Positions 16,967-26,621 of a stretch of DNA of 42,335 nucleotides are shown one piece after another. The DNA is from Spirochaetaceae bacterium. Its GTDB lineage: Bacteria > Spirochaetota > Spirochaetia > Treponematales > Breznakiellaceae. Both the position numbers and the translations under genes were made by a program. The notes below the pieces were generated by a model, which saw only the letters and a program-made list of their open reading frames with translations, was not told the DNA's origin and searched no databases. The number at the start of each line of letters is the position of its first letter. The stretch's first letter is position 1. The DNA lies in NCBI GenBank assembly GCA_031282145.1, contig JAITEG010000091.1, positions 1 through 42,335 of the forward strand, in the 5' to 3' direction.

Positions 16967-17611
16967 CTGAATCGTTTAGGTATTTTTTTAGCCGCCCTGA
17001 TCATGATCTTCCCGGCTTTTGCCGGGAAGGCGCCTCTATTATCCGCGCAAGTTCCAGATGTCAGTGAACCGGGGGAACAATCCCCGGGAAGCGTCGGAAA
17101 TGTTCCTATTCCGCCGGTAGCGGAAGAATCCTTGTCCCTGGACGCGGCTCCTCCGGAGTCCTTTCCCGAGGGGGAGGTATCGATCTTTCCCACCATTCTG
17201 CGGATGGTGGTGGTTCTTGCTCTGGTAGCGGCCTTTATCTATGTCGCCGTTTTTTTCCTCAAAGGTTTTTTGAAGCGGATCTCCCATCCCCAGGAGGCGG
17301 TAAACCCCTATCTTAAAGTAGTGGCCAGTACCCATTTGGGTTCCAACCGTTTTGTGCATGTGGTTTCCGTGGGTCCCAAACAGGCCTGGCTCGTGGGGGC
17401 CAGCGACGGAGGGGTTTCCCTGATCGCCGAAATAACGGATAAGGAAACGGTGGACGCCCTGCTGTTGGAGGATTCCCGGCAAAAGAACGAAACGGGAAAA
17501 TTCCCGGATTTTAGAAGCCTGCTGCGCCATCTTGGCGGAGGAACCGGGGACAGCCCCGGTCCATCCCCGGAAAATGTCCGGAAACGGCGGGAAAGGTTGC
17601 GGGGCTTATGA
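16967..17611 (+). CDS. fliO: flagellar export protein FliO (FliZ-like), CTG start
   Basis: Protein of about 214 residues with a hydrophobic N-terminal signal segment (NRLGIFLAALIMIFPAFAG), a Pro/Glu-rich periplasmic stretch, one membrane helix at about 82-105 and a cytoplasmic FliO domain (LKVVASTHLGSNRFVHVVSV, AWLVGASDGG). FliO helps FliP form the export gate. No ATG fits: the strong GGGAGGGG at 16954-16961 points to a CTG at 16967-16969 with ideal 7-nt spacing from its GGAGG core. In-frame TTGs at 16946 and 16952 lie upstream of or over that site. The end overlaps fliP by 4 bp. Confidence 0.85.
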   Translation: MNRLGIFLAALIMIFPAFAGKAPLLSAQVPDVSEPGEQSPGSVGNVPIPPVAEESLSLDAAPPESFPEGEVSIFPTILRMVVVLALVAAFIYVAVFFLKGFLKRISHPQEAVNPYLKVVASTHLGSNRFVHVVSVGPKQAWLVGASDGGVSLIAEITDKETVDALLLEDSRQKNETGKFPDFRSLLRHLGGGTGDSPGPSPENVRKRRERLRGL

Positions 17612-18435
17612 AGACAGTCCGTTTCCTTGCCAGAGCAGGGGCTTTGTTTTGCCTGGTCCTCCTCATTCCCCGCCCCGCGGAAGCCCAAACTTTACCGTTT
17701 CCGGATATATCCACCCAGGGGACTATGGATATCCCCACCCCTCCGCCGGATCCGGTGATCCCCTTTATTGATTTGACCATCAGGAACCCCGAATCGGGCC
17801 GGGAGGTGGCTTTTTCCCTCCAACTCCTCCTCCTCATTACCGTCTTGTCCCTGGCCCCAAGTATCATCATCCTGATGACCAGTTTCTTGCGGATCTCCAT
17901 TGTGCTGGACTTTATCAAACGGGCCCTTTCTCTCCAGCAGGTCCCCCCAAATCAAGTGCTCTTGGGAATATCCCTTTTTTTGACCATTTTTATCATGTGG
18001 CCCACCTTTGATACGATCTACAACAACTCCCTCCGCCCCCTGGGGGAAGGGACCATTTCCGTGGAGGAGGCGTATCGGGAAGCGGAAGGTCCCTTACGGC
18101 TCTTTATGTACCGGCAGATGCAGGGAAATCCCGATAATATCCGGCTTTTTATGGCCATGCGGGGACTGGACCGGCCCAACACCCTGGCGGATGTTCCCAC
18201 CTATGTGTTGATCCCCGCCTTTATCCTCAATGAGTTAACCGTGGCCTTTAAGATAGGGATTCTGCTCTTTATTCCCTTTATTGTCATTGACATGGTGGTG
18301 GCCAGCGCCCTGATGTCCATGGGGATGATCATGCTGCCCCCGGTGATGATCTCCATGCCCTTCAAGTTGATCCTCTTTATTTTGGTGGACGGTTGGGGGC
18401 TTTTGACGGATCAGATTGTCCGTTCCTTTGTATAG
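17608..18435 (+). CDS. fliP: flagellar type III export gate protein FliP
   Basis: 275 residues. A cleavable signal peptide ends at PAEA near residue 26, followed by a short Pro-rich periplasmic segment and the FliP core: LLLLITVLSLAPSIIILMTS, FLRISIVLDFIKRALSLQQ, then PAFILNELTVAFKIG and the two C-terminal membrane segments (DMVVASALMSMGMIMLPP). It forms the FliP5-FliQ4-FliR1 export channel in the inner membrane. The signal peptide is as in other bacterial FliP proteins. Confidence 0.95.
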   Translation: MKTVRFLARAGALFCLVLLIPRPAEAQTLPFPDISTQGTMDIPTPPPDPVIPFIDLTIRNPESGREVAFSLQLLLLITVLSLAPSIIILMTSFLRISIVLDFIKRALSLQQVPPNQVLLGISLFLTIFIMWPTFDTIYNNSLRPLGEGTISVEEAYREAEGPLRLFMYRQMQGNPDNIRLFMAMRGLDRPNTLADVPTYVLIPAFILNELTVAFKIGILLFIPFIVIDMVVASALMSMGMIMLPPVMISMPFKLILFILVDGWGLLTDQIVRSFV

Positions 18436-18444
18436 GGATAGGAA

Positions 18445-18714
18445 ATGAGTATCGGAGATATTACGACCCTCCTGAGGGGAGGAATTTTGGAGGTGCTTTT
18501 GCTGGCATCGCCCCTCCTGTTATCGGCCCTGGTGGTAGGGCTGGTGGTGGCTATTTTACAGGCGACCACCTCTATTCAGGAGCAGACCCTGACCTTTGTC
18601 CCCAAGGTGGTGATCATCCTCCTGGTTTTAGGTTTTTTGGGGGGATGGATGTTTTCATCCCTGGGGGATTATACGGTCCGGCTGTTTAGGATGATACCGG
18701 CCATGGCCCGGTAA
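18445..18714 (+). CDS. fliQ: flagellar type III export gate protein FliQ
   Basis: 89 residues with two membrane helices and the family motif AILQATTSIQEQTLTFVPK between them. The length is typical. It packs around FliP in the export gate. It lies 9 bp after fliP and 27 bp before fliR, within the same operon. Confidence 0.95.
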   Translation: MSIGDITTLLRGGILEVLLLASPLLLSALVVGLVVAILQATTSIQEQTLTFVPKVVIILLVLGFLGGWMFSSLGDYTVRLFRMIPAMAR

Positions 18715-18741
18715 TCCGGTATCGGTAACCGAGGATAAGGT

Positions 18742-19554
18742 ATGGAACAAACGATACTTGATGAAATTTTGCGGGCGGCCCCGGCTTTTCTTCTGATCGC
18801 GGCCAGGGCTTTGGCTATGATCGAAACCGCCCCCCTCCTCTCTTCCGACGCAAACCCCCAGGTGGTGCGGATCGCCCTGGCGGGATTTGCCGCCTATATG
18901 GCCTTTCCCACCGCCCTGGTAAGGGAATGGGAGATACCGCCCTTTGGCCTCTCTTTTGTGTTTCTGGTTATCGGGGAAGGGATTATCGGGATAATTATCG
19001 GTTTTTTTATGACCATCATATTTTCCGCCTTTTCCACTGCGGGTCAGTTTTTCTCTCTTCAGATGGGTTTCGGCGCTTCGGAAACCTTTGATCCCCTTTC
19101 TCAAATAGAAAATCCCCTGATGGGTCAGTACCTCAACCTGGTGGCTATGTTGGTGTTCCTCTCCCTGGGGGGATTCGGGGAGCTGTTTCTGGGGGGATTC
19201 TGGCGATCTATCCAGTCGGTGAGCGTCATGTCCCTGGTAGCAGGCCGGGAGGCGGTGCTGGGAATGCTCCTTGCGGGGCTCTCCCGGCTCTTTTTAGATG
19301 CCATGGTCATATCCATGCCTATCCTGGGAACCCTCTTCCTTACCACCCTTTCCACAGGACTCATCTCCAAGGCGGCTCCCCAGATCAACATCCTGACCGA
19401 GGGCTTTCCCATATCCATCACTATTGCTTTTATCCTGCTGCTGGTCACAATGCCCTTTATGGTGGAGGCCTTTAGCCGGGTGGTGGAATCGGGGTTTGGG
19501 GTGATCGAAACCCTCTACACCCGGATCGGCGCCCCCATAGGGAGTACGACATGA
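18742..19554 (+). CDS. fliR: flagellar type III export gate protein FliR
   Basis: 270 residues, highly hydrophobic with about six membrane segments. FliR motifs include LIAARALAMIETAPLLSS at the start, GEGIIGIIIGFFMTIIFSAF, and FSLQMGFGASETFDP. It closes the export channel with FliP and FliQ. A GGATAAGG ribosome site precedes the ATG, and the stop overlaps the flhB start (ATGA). Confidence 0.95.
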   Translation: MEQTILDEILRAAPAFLLIAARALAMIETAPLLSSDANPQVVRIALAGFAAYMAFPTALVREWEIPPFGLSFVFLVIGEGIIGIIIGFFMTIIFSAFSTAGQFFSLQMGFGASETFDPLSQIENPLMGQYLNLVAMLVFLSLGGFGELFLGGFWRSIQSVSVMSLVAGREAVLGMLLAGLSRLFLDAMVISMPILGTLFLTTLSTGLISKAAPQINILTEGFPISITIAFILLLVTMPFMVEAFSRVVESGFGVIETLYTRIGAPIGSTT

Positions 19555-20744
19555 GGACCTATTGGATAACGGGTGTGGTTTCGGCCCCCGGGGAAGAGGG
19601 GCCTCTGGAGTGGACCCAGGCCGCCTATGCCCTGGCCGCAGCTATGGACCTCCAGTGGTTTGCCGCGGAAGATGAGGGCCGTACCGAGGAACCCTCGGAG
19701 TACAAGATTCGCAAAGCCCGGGAAGAAGGCCGGGTCGCCAAAAGTCAGGAACTCACCGGGGCCCTGATCCTCCTCCTCCCCACCCTGGCAATCCTCTTCC
19801 TCGCCCCCTTGATGCTGCGGACCTGCGTGGAGATGATCCGGTTTTTCTTTTCCCGGGCAGCGGAACTGGACCCCGCCAAAGACGGGATCATCGCCGGGGC
19901 CTTTTTTTCTTATTTTGCCCGCCTGGCCCTGCCTATCGCGGCGGTGTCCATGGTGACGGCGATCTTTGCCAATCTGGTACAAACCGGGCCCCTTTTTACC
20001 CTTAAACCCCTGGTTCCCAATTTTTCAAAAATAGTCCCCCGGTTCGGCCGGTATTTTCAGCGGACCCTTTTTTCCATGGAAGGGCTGTTTAATTTTACCA
20101 AATCCATTATTAAAATGGCGATTATCGGACTCACGGCCTTTTTTATTATCCGATCTGAAATACGGGGTTTGGCTAATTTACAAACCGCGGAACTCTGGCA
20201 GGCGGTACGGCTTATCGCCTCCCTGGCGGCGCGGATGTTGATTATTTCGGCCCTCCTCCTTTTGGTACTGTCTGTTCCGGATTTTCTGTTCCAGCGCTGG
20301 CAGTACCGGGAGTCCCTCAAGATGACCAAACAAGAGGTCAAAGAAGAGCGGAAGATGTACGAAGGGGATCCCCAGATTAAAGGCCGCCTCCGTCAACGGA
20401 TGCGGGAGATAATGAGAGCGAACATGCTGGTGAACGTACCCAAGGCGGACGTGGTGATCACCAACCCGACCCACTTTGCGGTCGCCCTGGAGTACCATCA
20501 GGGGCGGGAAGCCCCCCAGGTAAGCGCCAAGGGCGCCGATGAAATGGCCGCCCGGATCCGGGCCATCGCCCGGGAAAACGGGGTGCCCCTGGTGGAAAAC
20601 AAGCCCCTGGCCCGGGCCCTTTACGCGGAATTGGAAGTCGGGGACTTTATCCCGGAGCAGTATTATGAAGCCATCGCTAAGATTTTAGTTGAGATACAGC
20701 AGATCAGCCAGAAATATCGCCAGGCCGAGGATCTGGGGGCGTGA
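19551..20744 (+). CDS. flhB: flagellar export switch protein FlhB
   Basis: 397 residues. The conserved start (RTEEPSEYKIRKAREEGRV, then a KSQELTGAL helix) begins only near residue 43, so there is an N-terminal extension of about 40 residues; an internal ATG near residue 32 (MDLQWFAAED) could be the true start. Four membrane segments follow, then the cytoplasmic domain with the autocleavage site NPTH at 305-308, which switches export from hook to filament proteins together with FliK. Translation is coupled to fliR by a 4-bp overlap if the first ATG is used. Confidence 0.95.
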   Translation: MRTYWITGVVSAPGEEGPLEWTQAAYALAAAMDLQWFAAEDEGRTEEPSEYKIRKAREEGRVAKSQELTGALILLLPTLAILFLAPLMLRTCVEMIRFFFSRAAELDPAKDGIIAGAFFSYFARLALPIAAVSMVTAIFANLVQTGPLFTLKPLVPNFSKIVPRFGRYFQRTLFSMEGLFNFTKSIIKMAIIGLTAFFIIRSEIRGLANLQTAELWQAVRLIASLAARMLIISALLLLVLSVPDFLFQRWQYRESLKMTKQEVKEERKMYEGDPQIKGRLRQRMREIMRANMLVNVPKADVVITNPTHFAVALEYHQGREAPQVSAKGADEMAARIRAIARENGVPLVENKPLARALYAELEVGDFIPEQYYEAIAKILVEIQQISQKYRQAEDLGA

Positions 20745-20788
20745 GGGGATAACCCCGGCGTGGTTAAGTAAGAGGAGCGGGAGAGGAT

Positions 20789-22879
20789 ATGTCGGATGCG
20801 GGAAGGATCATAGCGGGCAGTTTATTCAGGGACAGGACCGATTTGTTTATCGCCATCGGGGTGGTGGCGGTGGTGATGATGCTCATTATCCCCCTGCCCA
20901 CGGTACTGTTGGACGCCCTCATGGCCATGAACCTGGTCATTTCCCTGCTGATCCTCCTTATTGTGCTTTATACCAAAAAAGCTACGGATTTTAGTGTTTT
21001 TCCCACCCTGCTCTTGGTGATCACCGTCTTCGGCCTGGCCTTAAATATTTCTTCCACCCGGCTGATCCTGACCCAGGGGGCGGCCTTTGACGGCCGGATG
21101 ATCCGGGCTTTCTCCAGTTTCGTGGTGGGTTCCGGGGGGACCGAGGGTCTTGTGGTGGGGTTCATTATCTTTATCGTGATCATCGCGGTCCAGGCGGTGG
21201 TGATCACCAAGGGGGCAACCCGCATAGCCGAAGTGGCGGCCCGGTTTGCCCTGGACGCCATGCCGGGAAAACAGATGGCCATAGAGGCGGAGTACAACTC
21301 CGGAGCCATCACCGAGGAAGAATCCATTACCCGGAAAAACGATCTCCAGCGGGAAGTGGATTTTTACGGGGCCATGGACGGTTCCAGTAAATTCGTGTCC
21401 GGTAACGTTAAGGTGGGGATCCTGATCACCGCAGTGAATATCCTGGGGGGAATCATCATCGGTTCGGTCTTCCACGGGGAGCCTATTTCCGCAGCGGTGG
21501 GGACCTACATATCTTTTTCTATTGGAGACGGCCTCCTTTCCCAGTTTCCCGCCCTGCTGGTTTCCACCGCCACAGGGATCATCGTTACCCGTTCCGTTTC
21601 CGACGGTACCTTTGGGGAGGACGCCTCCACCCAGTTCTCCCGGGACAGCCGGATCTACTGGATAGGCGCCGTGGTCCTGGGGAGTTTTGCCCTGCTTCCG
21701 GGTTTTCCCTGGTATGTCCTTGTCCCCTTGGCCCTGGCCCTGGCCTTCCTCGCCTTCCGGCTGGGCCGGAAGAAAGTTCGGGAAGAAGCGGCGGCTACCC
21801 AAAAAATCGCGGAGGCAAAAAAACCCAAGGATGAGGCCGGGGAAATGTCCCCGGTGGTACCCCTGGATCCCCTGTCCCTGGAATTGGGGTACGGCCTTAT
21901 CCCCCTGGTAGACCGGGATAAGGGGGCGGAACTTCTGGAGCGGATCCAACGGATTCGCCGGGAATCGGCCCTGGATTTGGGGCTGGTCATCCCCCGGATC
22001 CGGATCATCGACAATATGCGCCTGGAACCCTCGGAGTATTGTTTTAAGATCAAGGGGGCTGACGTAGGCCGGGGAAAGATCCGGATGGGGTATTACCTCT
22101 GTATCAATCCCGGGGGGGTAAAGGACGAATTACCCGGTGAAAAAACCATAGATCCCGCCTTTGGACTGCCCGCCCTGTGGGTAAACGAGGACAAACGGAG
22201 TGAGGCGGAACGGGCGGGGTATACGGTGGTGGATTCTTCTTCTATAATAGCCACCCATTTGACGGAAATTATCAAACGCCATGCCCAGGAGATCCTGGGT
22301 CGGCAGGATGTACAGGCCATCCTGGATACTCTGAAAAAGGAATATCCCGCGGTGGTGGAGGAGGCGCAAAAGGCCCTCTCCCTGGGGGGAATTCAGAAGG
22401 TGCTCCAGGGACTGCTCCGGGAACGGGTATCCATCCGGAACATGGTGGCTATTTTGGAAACCCTGGCCGATTATGGACCGGTCACCAAGGATATCCAGTT
22501 CCTTATTGAAAAGGCCCGGCAGGCCCTGGGACGGGAACTATGCCTCCAGTATGCTGATGATGAACGGAAACTCCGGGTATTAACCATAGAACCGGGCCTG
22601 GAGAAAAAGATCATCGAAAGTCAGGTTCAGACATCCTCGGGAGTGATGTCCGCCCTGGAGCCGGCCCTGCAAAGGGCCTGGATCAAGGCCCTGTCCCGAT
22701 CCATCGCCGTGGTGGAGGAGCGGGGCTGGCTACCGGTGATCCTTTGTTCCGAAGCGGCCCGATTTCTGGTAAAATCTTCGTTGGATCGGGAACTGCCGAC
22801 CCTGGCGGTTCTTTCGGTGCCGGAAATCGCTTCGGAAATAACCGTCGAGGTGGTAGGGGAAATTAAGCTGGAGGATTAG
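20789..22879 (+). CDS. flhA: flagellar type III export protein FlhA
   Basis: 696 residues, normal length. The N-terminal half has about eight membrane segments, with the FHIPEP-type signatures DGAMDGSSKFVSGNVKVG-like (YGAMDGSSKFVSGN) and IGDGLLSQFPALLVSTATGI. The C-terminal cytoplasmic half (from about 350) forms the ring that docks export substrates and chaperones; VLSVPEIAS lies near its end. It is the main energy-coupling component of the export apparatus. Confidence 0.96.
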   Translation: MSDAGRIIAGSLFRDRTDLFIAIGVVAVVMMLIIPLPTVLLDALMAMNLVISLLILLIVLYTKKATDFSVFPTLLLVITVFGLALNISSTRLILTQGAAFDGRMIRAFSSFVVGSGGTEGLVVGFIIFIVIIAVQAVVITKGATRIAEVAARFALDAMPGKQMAIEAEYNSGAITEEESITRKNDLQREVDFYGAMDGSSKFVSGNVKVGILITAVNILGGIIIGSVFHGEPISAAVGTYISFSIGDGLLSQFPALLVSTATGIIVTRSVSDGTFGEDASTQFSRDSRIYWIGAVVLGSFALLPGFPWYVLVPLALALAFLAFRLGRKKVREEAAATQKIAEAKKPKDEAGEMSPVVPLDPLSLELGYGLIPLVDRDKGAELLERIQRIRRESALDLGLVIPRIRIIDNMRLEPSEYCFKIKGADVGRGKIRMGYYLCINPGGVKDELPGEKTIDPAFGLPALWVNEDKRSEAERAGYTVVDSSSIIATHLTEIIKRHAQEILGRQDVQAILDTLKKEYPAVVEEAQKALSLGGIQKVLQGLLRERVSIRNMVAILETLADYGPVTKDIQFLIEKARQALGRELCLQYADDERKLRVLTIEPGLEKKIIESQVQTSSGVMSALEPALQRAWIKALSRSIAVVEERGWLPVILCSEAARFLVKSSLDRELPTLAVLSVPEIASEITVEVVGEIKLED

Positions 22880-22885
22880 AAAAAT

Positions 22886-24088
22886 ATGAACTATTTTACT
22901 GAACAAGGACTGACCGAGGATGAATGCCGTCAAAAGATCCGGATGAAATATGGGGACCGGGCCCGGGTCATGATACAGAAATCCATCCGTATCGGGGGCT
23001 TGTTTGGTCTTTTTAGCCGGGAGGGGGTGGAAATGACCGGCATTATTCCCCGGGATTATATCCCCTATACCGCCGGATCGGCAGCCTCCGCGCCCTTGGA
23101 TTTTCAAAAAGAGAAAGAGAAGGTCCTTGCCGTAGCCCGAACAGATAAGACCGTTTCGGCTCAGGAAAAAGCCGACCCCATCCAGCAGAAGATCCTCAAC
23201 GAAGTAATGGATTTAAAACAGAAGATCCAGAGCCCTTCGGGGGAAGGACACCCCACCCTGGCCCGGATCGGGGAACTCCTCGATCTCAATGATTTTTCCC
23301 CTGGTTACAGCAGGCTTATCCTGGACCGGCTGAAAAAAGAATTTCCCCTGGAAATTTTAAATGATTACGATCGGGTACAGGACCAGGTGGTGGAATGGAT
23401 AGGGGAAAACATCACCATCTTTAAACCGGACCCTCCCAAAAAGCTGCCCCGGATCATGATCCTGGTAGGCCCCACCGGAGTTGGTAAAACCACCACCATC
23501 GCTAAATTGGCGGCCGTTTTTGGACCGGGGAATAAGGAGGGACGCCCCCTTTCGGTACGGATGATCACCATTGATAATTACCGGATTGGCGCCAAACTCC
23601 AGGTTGAAACCTATGGGGATATCATGAATATTCCCGTTTCTTGTGTGGATAATTACGGGGATCTCAAAAAAACCATCGCCCTCTATTCGGAGGATGTGGA
23701 TTTGATCCTGGTGGATACCATCGGGAAAAATCCCCGGGATTCGGTGGAAATCGCCGAAATGAAGCAGATCCTTTCGGGCTGTGGTTCCTCCGCCGAAGTA
23801 CACCTTGCCGTGGCGGCCACCACAAAATACAGCGATATGCGGGAAATTTTTCAGCAGTTTGAGCCTTTTAATTACCGGTCGGTGATCATCACCAAATTAG
23901 ACGAAACCATCCGGGTGGGGAATGTACTCAGTGCCCTGGCGGATAAGGGAAAATCCATTTCTTATATTACCGATGGTCAGCATGTACCTGATGATATGCA
24001 TAGGGCCGCCGTGATTCCGTTTTTGATCAACCTGGAAGAATTTAAGATAAACCGGGACAAAATTGAAGAACGGTTTCCCCCGATATAA
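22886..24088 (+). CDS. flhF: SRP-like GTPase FlhF
   Basis: 400 residues: a B-domain-like basic N-terminus (about 1-110), an N domain, and an SRP-type G domain with P-loop GPTGVGKTTTIAKL at 195-208, LVDTIGKNPRD (switch/G3) near 274 and TKLDE (G4 type) near 335. FlhF positions the flagellar basal body, which in spirochetes is near the cell poles. It starts 6 bp after flhA, with flhG next. Confidence 0.94.
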   Translation: MNYFTEQGLTEDECRQKIRMKYGDRARVMIQKSIRIGGLFGLFSREGVEMTGIIPRDYIPYTAGSAASAPLDFQKEKEKVLAVARTDKTVSAQEKADPIQQKILNEVMDLKQKIQSPSGEGHPTLARIGELLDLNDFSPGYSRLILDRLKKEFPLEILNDYDRVQDQVVEWIGENITIFKPDPPKKLPRIMILVGPTGVGKTTTIAKLAAVFGPGNKEGRPLSVRMITIDNYRIGAKLQVETYGDIMNIPVSCVDNYGDLKKTIALYSEDVDLILVDTIGKNPRDSVEIAEMKQILSGCGSSAEVHLAVAATTKYSDMREIFQQFEPFNYRSVIITKLDETIRVGNVLSALADKGKSISYITDGQHVPDDMHRAAVIPFLINLEEFKINRDKIEERFPPI

Positions 24089-24176
24089 ATAAACTAAAAG
24101 CCGAGGTGGTTTCACCATCCTCCGGCCCCCGGGCCATGATTTTGAAACTGAGGCTTGATATTATTTGGAGATGATG

Positions 24177-25061
24177 ATGGAAGATCAAGCAGAACGCTTA
24201 CGGGAAATGATGCGGACCCGAAGCAGTGTCCAGGAAAAACCGTCCCAGGCCAAGGAAGTGAAAAAAACCCGTATTATCACCATTACCAGCGGCAAGGGAG
24301 GGGTGGGAAAAACCAACGTATCGGTAAACATGGCCCTGGCCTACGCCCGGCTGGGGAAAAAAGTGGTGGTGATGGATGCGGATTTGGGATTGGCCAATGT
24401 CAATGTGATGTTGAACATGGTCCCCAAATTCAACCTATACCATGTGATCCGCAAACAAAAAACCATGAAGGAAATCCTGCTGGAAACCGAATATGGTATT
24501 TCCATCGTAGCCGGGGCGTCGGGTTTTTCTAAAATAGCCAATCTCAGCGAAATTGAGCGTCAGAATTTTATCAACGAACTGGATACCCTCTCCAACACCG
24601 ACATTATCATCATCGATACCAGTGCCGGGGTCTCCAGCAATGTACTGGACTTTATCGCCGTCGCCGATGACGCGGTGATTATCACGACCCCGGAACCTAC
24701 CGCTATTACCGATGCCTATGGTATTATTAAAATAATCGCCACTGAAATTGACAACCTGAATATGGGGCTTAAACTGGTAGTAAACCGGGTGAAGTCCGTG
24801 GCGGAGGCAAAAAAAGTTGCCGACCGGATGACCAGCATCGCGGGGCAGTTTTTAAATCTTAAGGTGGAATATTTGGGCTTTATCTACGATGATCCCGCTG
24901 TTTCCCACGCGGTACTGCGGCAGCGGCCCTTTATGGTGGTTGATCCGAAATGCCGGGCCTCTTTATGCGTTCAGCACATTGTGGGAAGGATGGAAAAAAG
25001 CGAACCCCGGGAGGGAGGGGGATTCGGAAGCATGATTAAGCGGTTTTTTGGCCGTTCTTGA
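24177..25061 (+). CDS. flhG: MinD/ParA-like ATPase FlhG (YlxH)
   Basis: 294 residues from the ATG at 24177, chosen among three consecutive ATGs because GGAG lies 6 nt upstream. The N-terminal AERLREMM resembles the DQAxxLR FlhF-activation helix of FlhG. The deviant Walker A is SGKGGVGKTN at 38-47, followed by VVMDADLGLANVNVML and IIDTSAGVS. FlhG controls flagellar number by stimulating FlhF GTPase activity. The 88-bp gap after flhF has short GC-rich inverted repeats (GGTG/CACC, GGCCC/GGGCC). Confidence 0.93.
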   Translation: MEDQAERLREMMRTRSSVQEKPSQAKEVKKTRIITITSGKGGVGKTNVSVNMALAYARLGKKVVVMDADLGLANVNVMLNMVPKFNLYHVIRKQKTMKEILLETEYGISIVAGASGFSKIANLSEIERQNFINELDTLSNTDIIIIDTSAGVSSNVLDFIAVADDAVIITTPEPTAITDAYGIIKIIATEIDNLNMGLKLVVNRVKSVAEAKKVADRMTSIAGQFLNLKVEYLGFIYDDPAVSHAVLRQRPFMVVDPKCRASLCVQHIVGRMEKSEPREGGGFGSMIKRFFGRS

Positions 25062-25136
25062 CCAGGGTCGGTGCGGAAAGGCGGTTGTTTTTGGACAAGG
25101 CCGGTCCTTTTTTTCAGCGCTTTGAGCGGAGGTAGG

Positions 25137-25775
25137 ATGAATTTTAAACTAAGCGGTATTGCCGCGGGGATAGCCTTTGTTCTCTCGTTACTCATCGGTC
25201 TTATCAGCGGGGCGGGAATTCTGGCACTGGTCCGGGCGTTTATTTTAGGGGCGATCTTTTTTATTTTGTCCGCGGGAGTCTATCGGCTTATCCTGCATTT
25301 CTTACCGGAATTGCTGGAAAGCCCCCAAGATGAAGAAGATGTCCTCCCGAGCGGTTCTATGGTGGATATTTCCCTGGAAGCAGAACCCGGAGAAGAGCCG
25401 GCGGATACCGGGGAACATACTCCGGAGGGATCTTCTGGAATATCCTCATTTGAAAATCCTTCGGGACTGGATCAAAAGGAAAATATTGAATATACTAATC
25501 AGGGGGGTATGGATAAAAATCCCCCAATACGGGGTGAGGAATCGGCGCCGTCCCCAGATAGCGTCGATTTGGGAGATGAACTCCCCGATTTGGAAAGTTT
25601 ATCCGCGGCGTTTTCACCGGGCGGCAGGGGGAGTAACGAGGATTTATCGGAATTTATCATATCTTCCGATGATTCTACCGGAAGAAAATCGGGCGATAAG
25701 TCCGATGATCTGAATAGTGATTTTAGCACCCATGATATGGCATCCGCGATACAGACCATATTAAAACGGGAATAG
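25137..25775 (+). CDS. membrane-anchored acidic hypothetical protein of the flagellar operon
   Basis: The start at 25137 is set by GGAGG at 25128-25132. The 212-residue product has two membrane segments near its N-terminus (about 6-28 and 34-58), then a long acidic, Ser/Gly/Pro/Asp-rich tail predicted to be disordered, ending in a short helix (HDMASAIQTILKRE). No catalytic motif is seen. Treponemes have a hypothetical gene at this place between flhG and fliA, so a motility-linked role is likely, but none can be assigned. Confidence 0.75.
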   Translation: MNFKLSGIAAGIAFVLSLLIGLISGAGILALVRAFILGAIFFILSAGVYRLILHFLPELLESPQDEEDVLPSGSMVDISLEAEPGEEPADTGEHTPEGSSGISSFENPSGLDQKENIEYTNQGGMDKNPPIRGEESAPSPDSVDLGDELPDLESLSAAFSPGGRGSNEDLSEFIISSDDSTGRKSGDKSDDLNSDFSTHDMASAIQTILKRE

Positions 25776-25787
25776 AAAGGATATTAT

Positions 25788-26600
25788 ATGGGGAATGTCC
25801 TCAGAAACGATACCGCTCATCGTTCTCCGGAACAAAAAACCGAGGAAGAACTTTGGGTCACGTACCGAAAAACCCGGGATCCGGAAATTCGGGAACTTTT
25901 TATCCGGCAATATGCCCCATTGGTAAAATATGTCGCCGGTAAAGTGGCGATAGGCATGCCTGCCAATGTTGAATTCGACGACCTCGTGGGTTACGGCGCT
26001 TTTGGCCTTATGGATGCCATTGATAAATTTGATCCTGAAAAAAACGTTAAATTTAAGACCTATGCGGTAACCCGGATTCGGGGGGCTATTTTTGATGAGC
26101 TGCGATCCATCGATTGGGTTCCCCGGTCGGTGCGTCAGAAAACCCGGGAGGTGGAGGACACCATCGGGGCCCTGGAAGCCCAGCTGGGAAGAACCGCCTC
26201 GGATCAGGAAATAGCCAATGCCCTGGGGATGAGCGAGGCCGAATATCTTAAAACCATCATGAAAATATCCGGAACCTCCATACTTTCCCTTAACGACGTA
26301 TGGTTTTCCGGAGATGAAAATGACAAAGTCTCCATCGGGGACAGTATTGAATCGCCTTCCAGTATGAATCCGGATGTGATCGTAGAAAAAGAGGAGATCC
26401 GCCGGGTGATCGTGGAGGCCATTCAGGAATTACCCGACAAAGAAAAAAAGATCCTGGTACTGTATTATTACGAAGAACTTACCCTTAAAGAAATCGGTCA
26501 GGTATTGGAGGTAACCGAATCCCGGGTATCTCAGCTGCATACCAAGGCCATACTCCGGCTTCGGGCTAAGTTGACCAATATTCGTAAAGGCATTATGTAA
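25788..26600 (+). CDS. fliA: flagellar sigma-28 factor FliA/WhiG
   Basis: 270 residues with all regions of a group 3 sigma factor: region 2 ([59 protein letters not shown]), region 3 ([16 protein letters not shown]) and region 4 ([21 protein letters not shown]). It directs late flagellar genes such as filament and chemotaxis genes. It lies 12 bp after the acidic hypothetical gene. No anti-sigma factor flgM is visible in the window. Confidence 0.95.
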   Translation: MGNVLRNDTAHRSPEQKTEEELWVTYRKTRDPEIRELFIRQYAPLVKYVAGKVAIGMPANVEFDDLVGYGAFGLMDAIDKFDPEKNVKFKTYAVTRIRGAIFDELRSIDWVPRSVRQKTREVEDTIGALEAQLGRTASDQEIANALGMSEAEYLKTIMKISGTSILSLNDVWFSGDENDKVSIGDSIESPSSMNPDVIVEKEEIRRVIVEAIQELPDKEKKILVLYYYEELTLKEIGQVLEVTESRVSQLHTKAILRLRAKLTNIRKGIM

Positions 26601-26621
26601 GCGTCCTATCCGGGGGAATTT

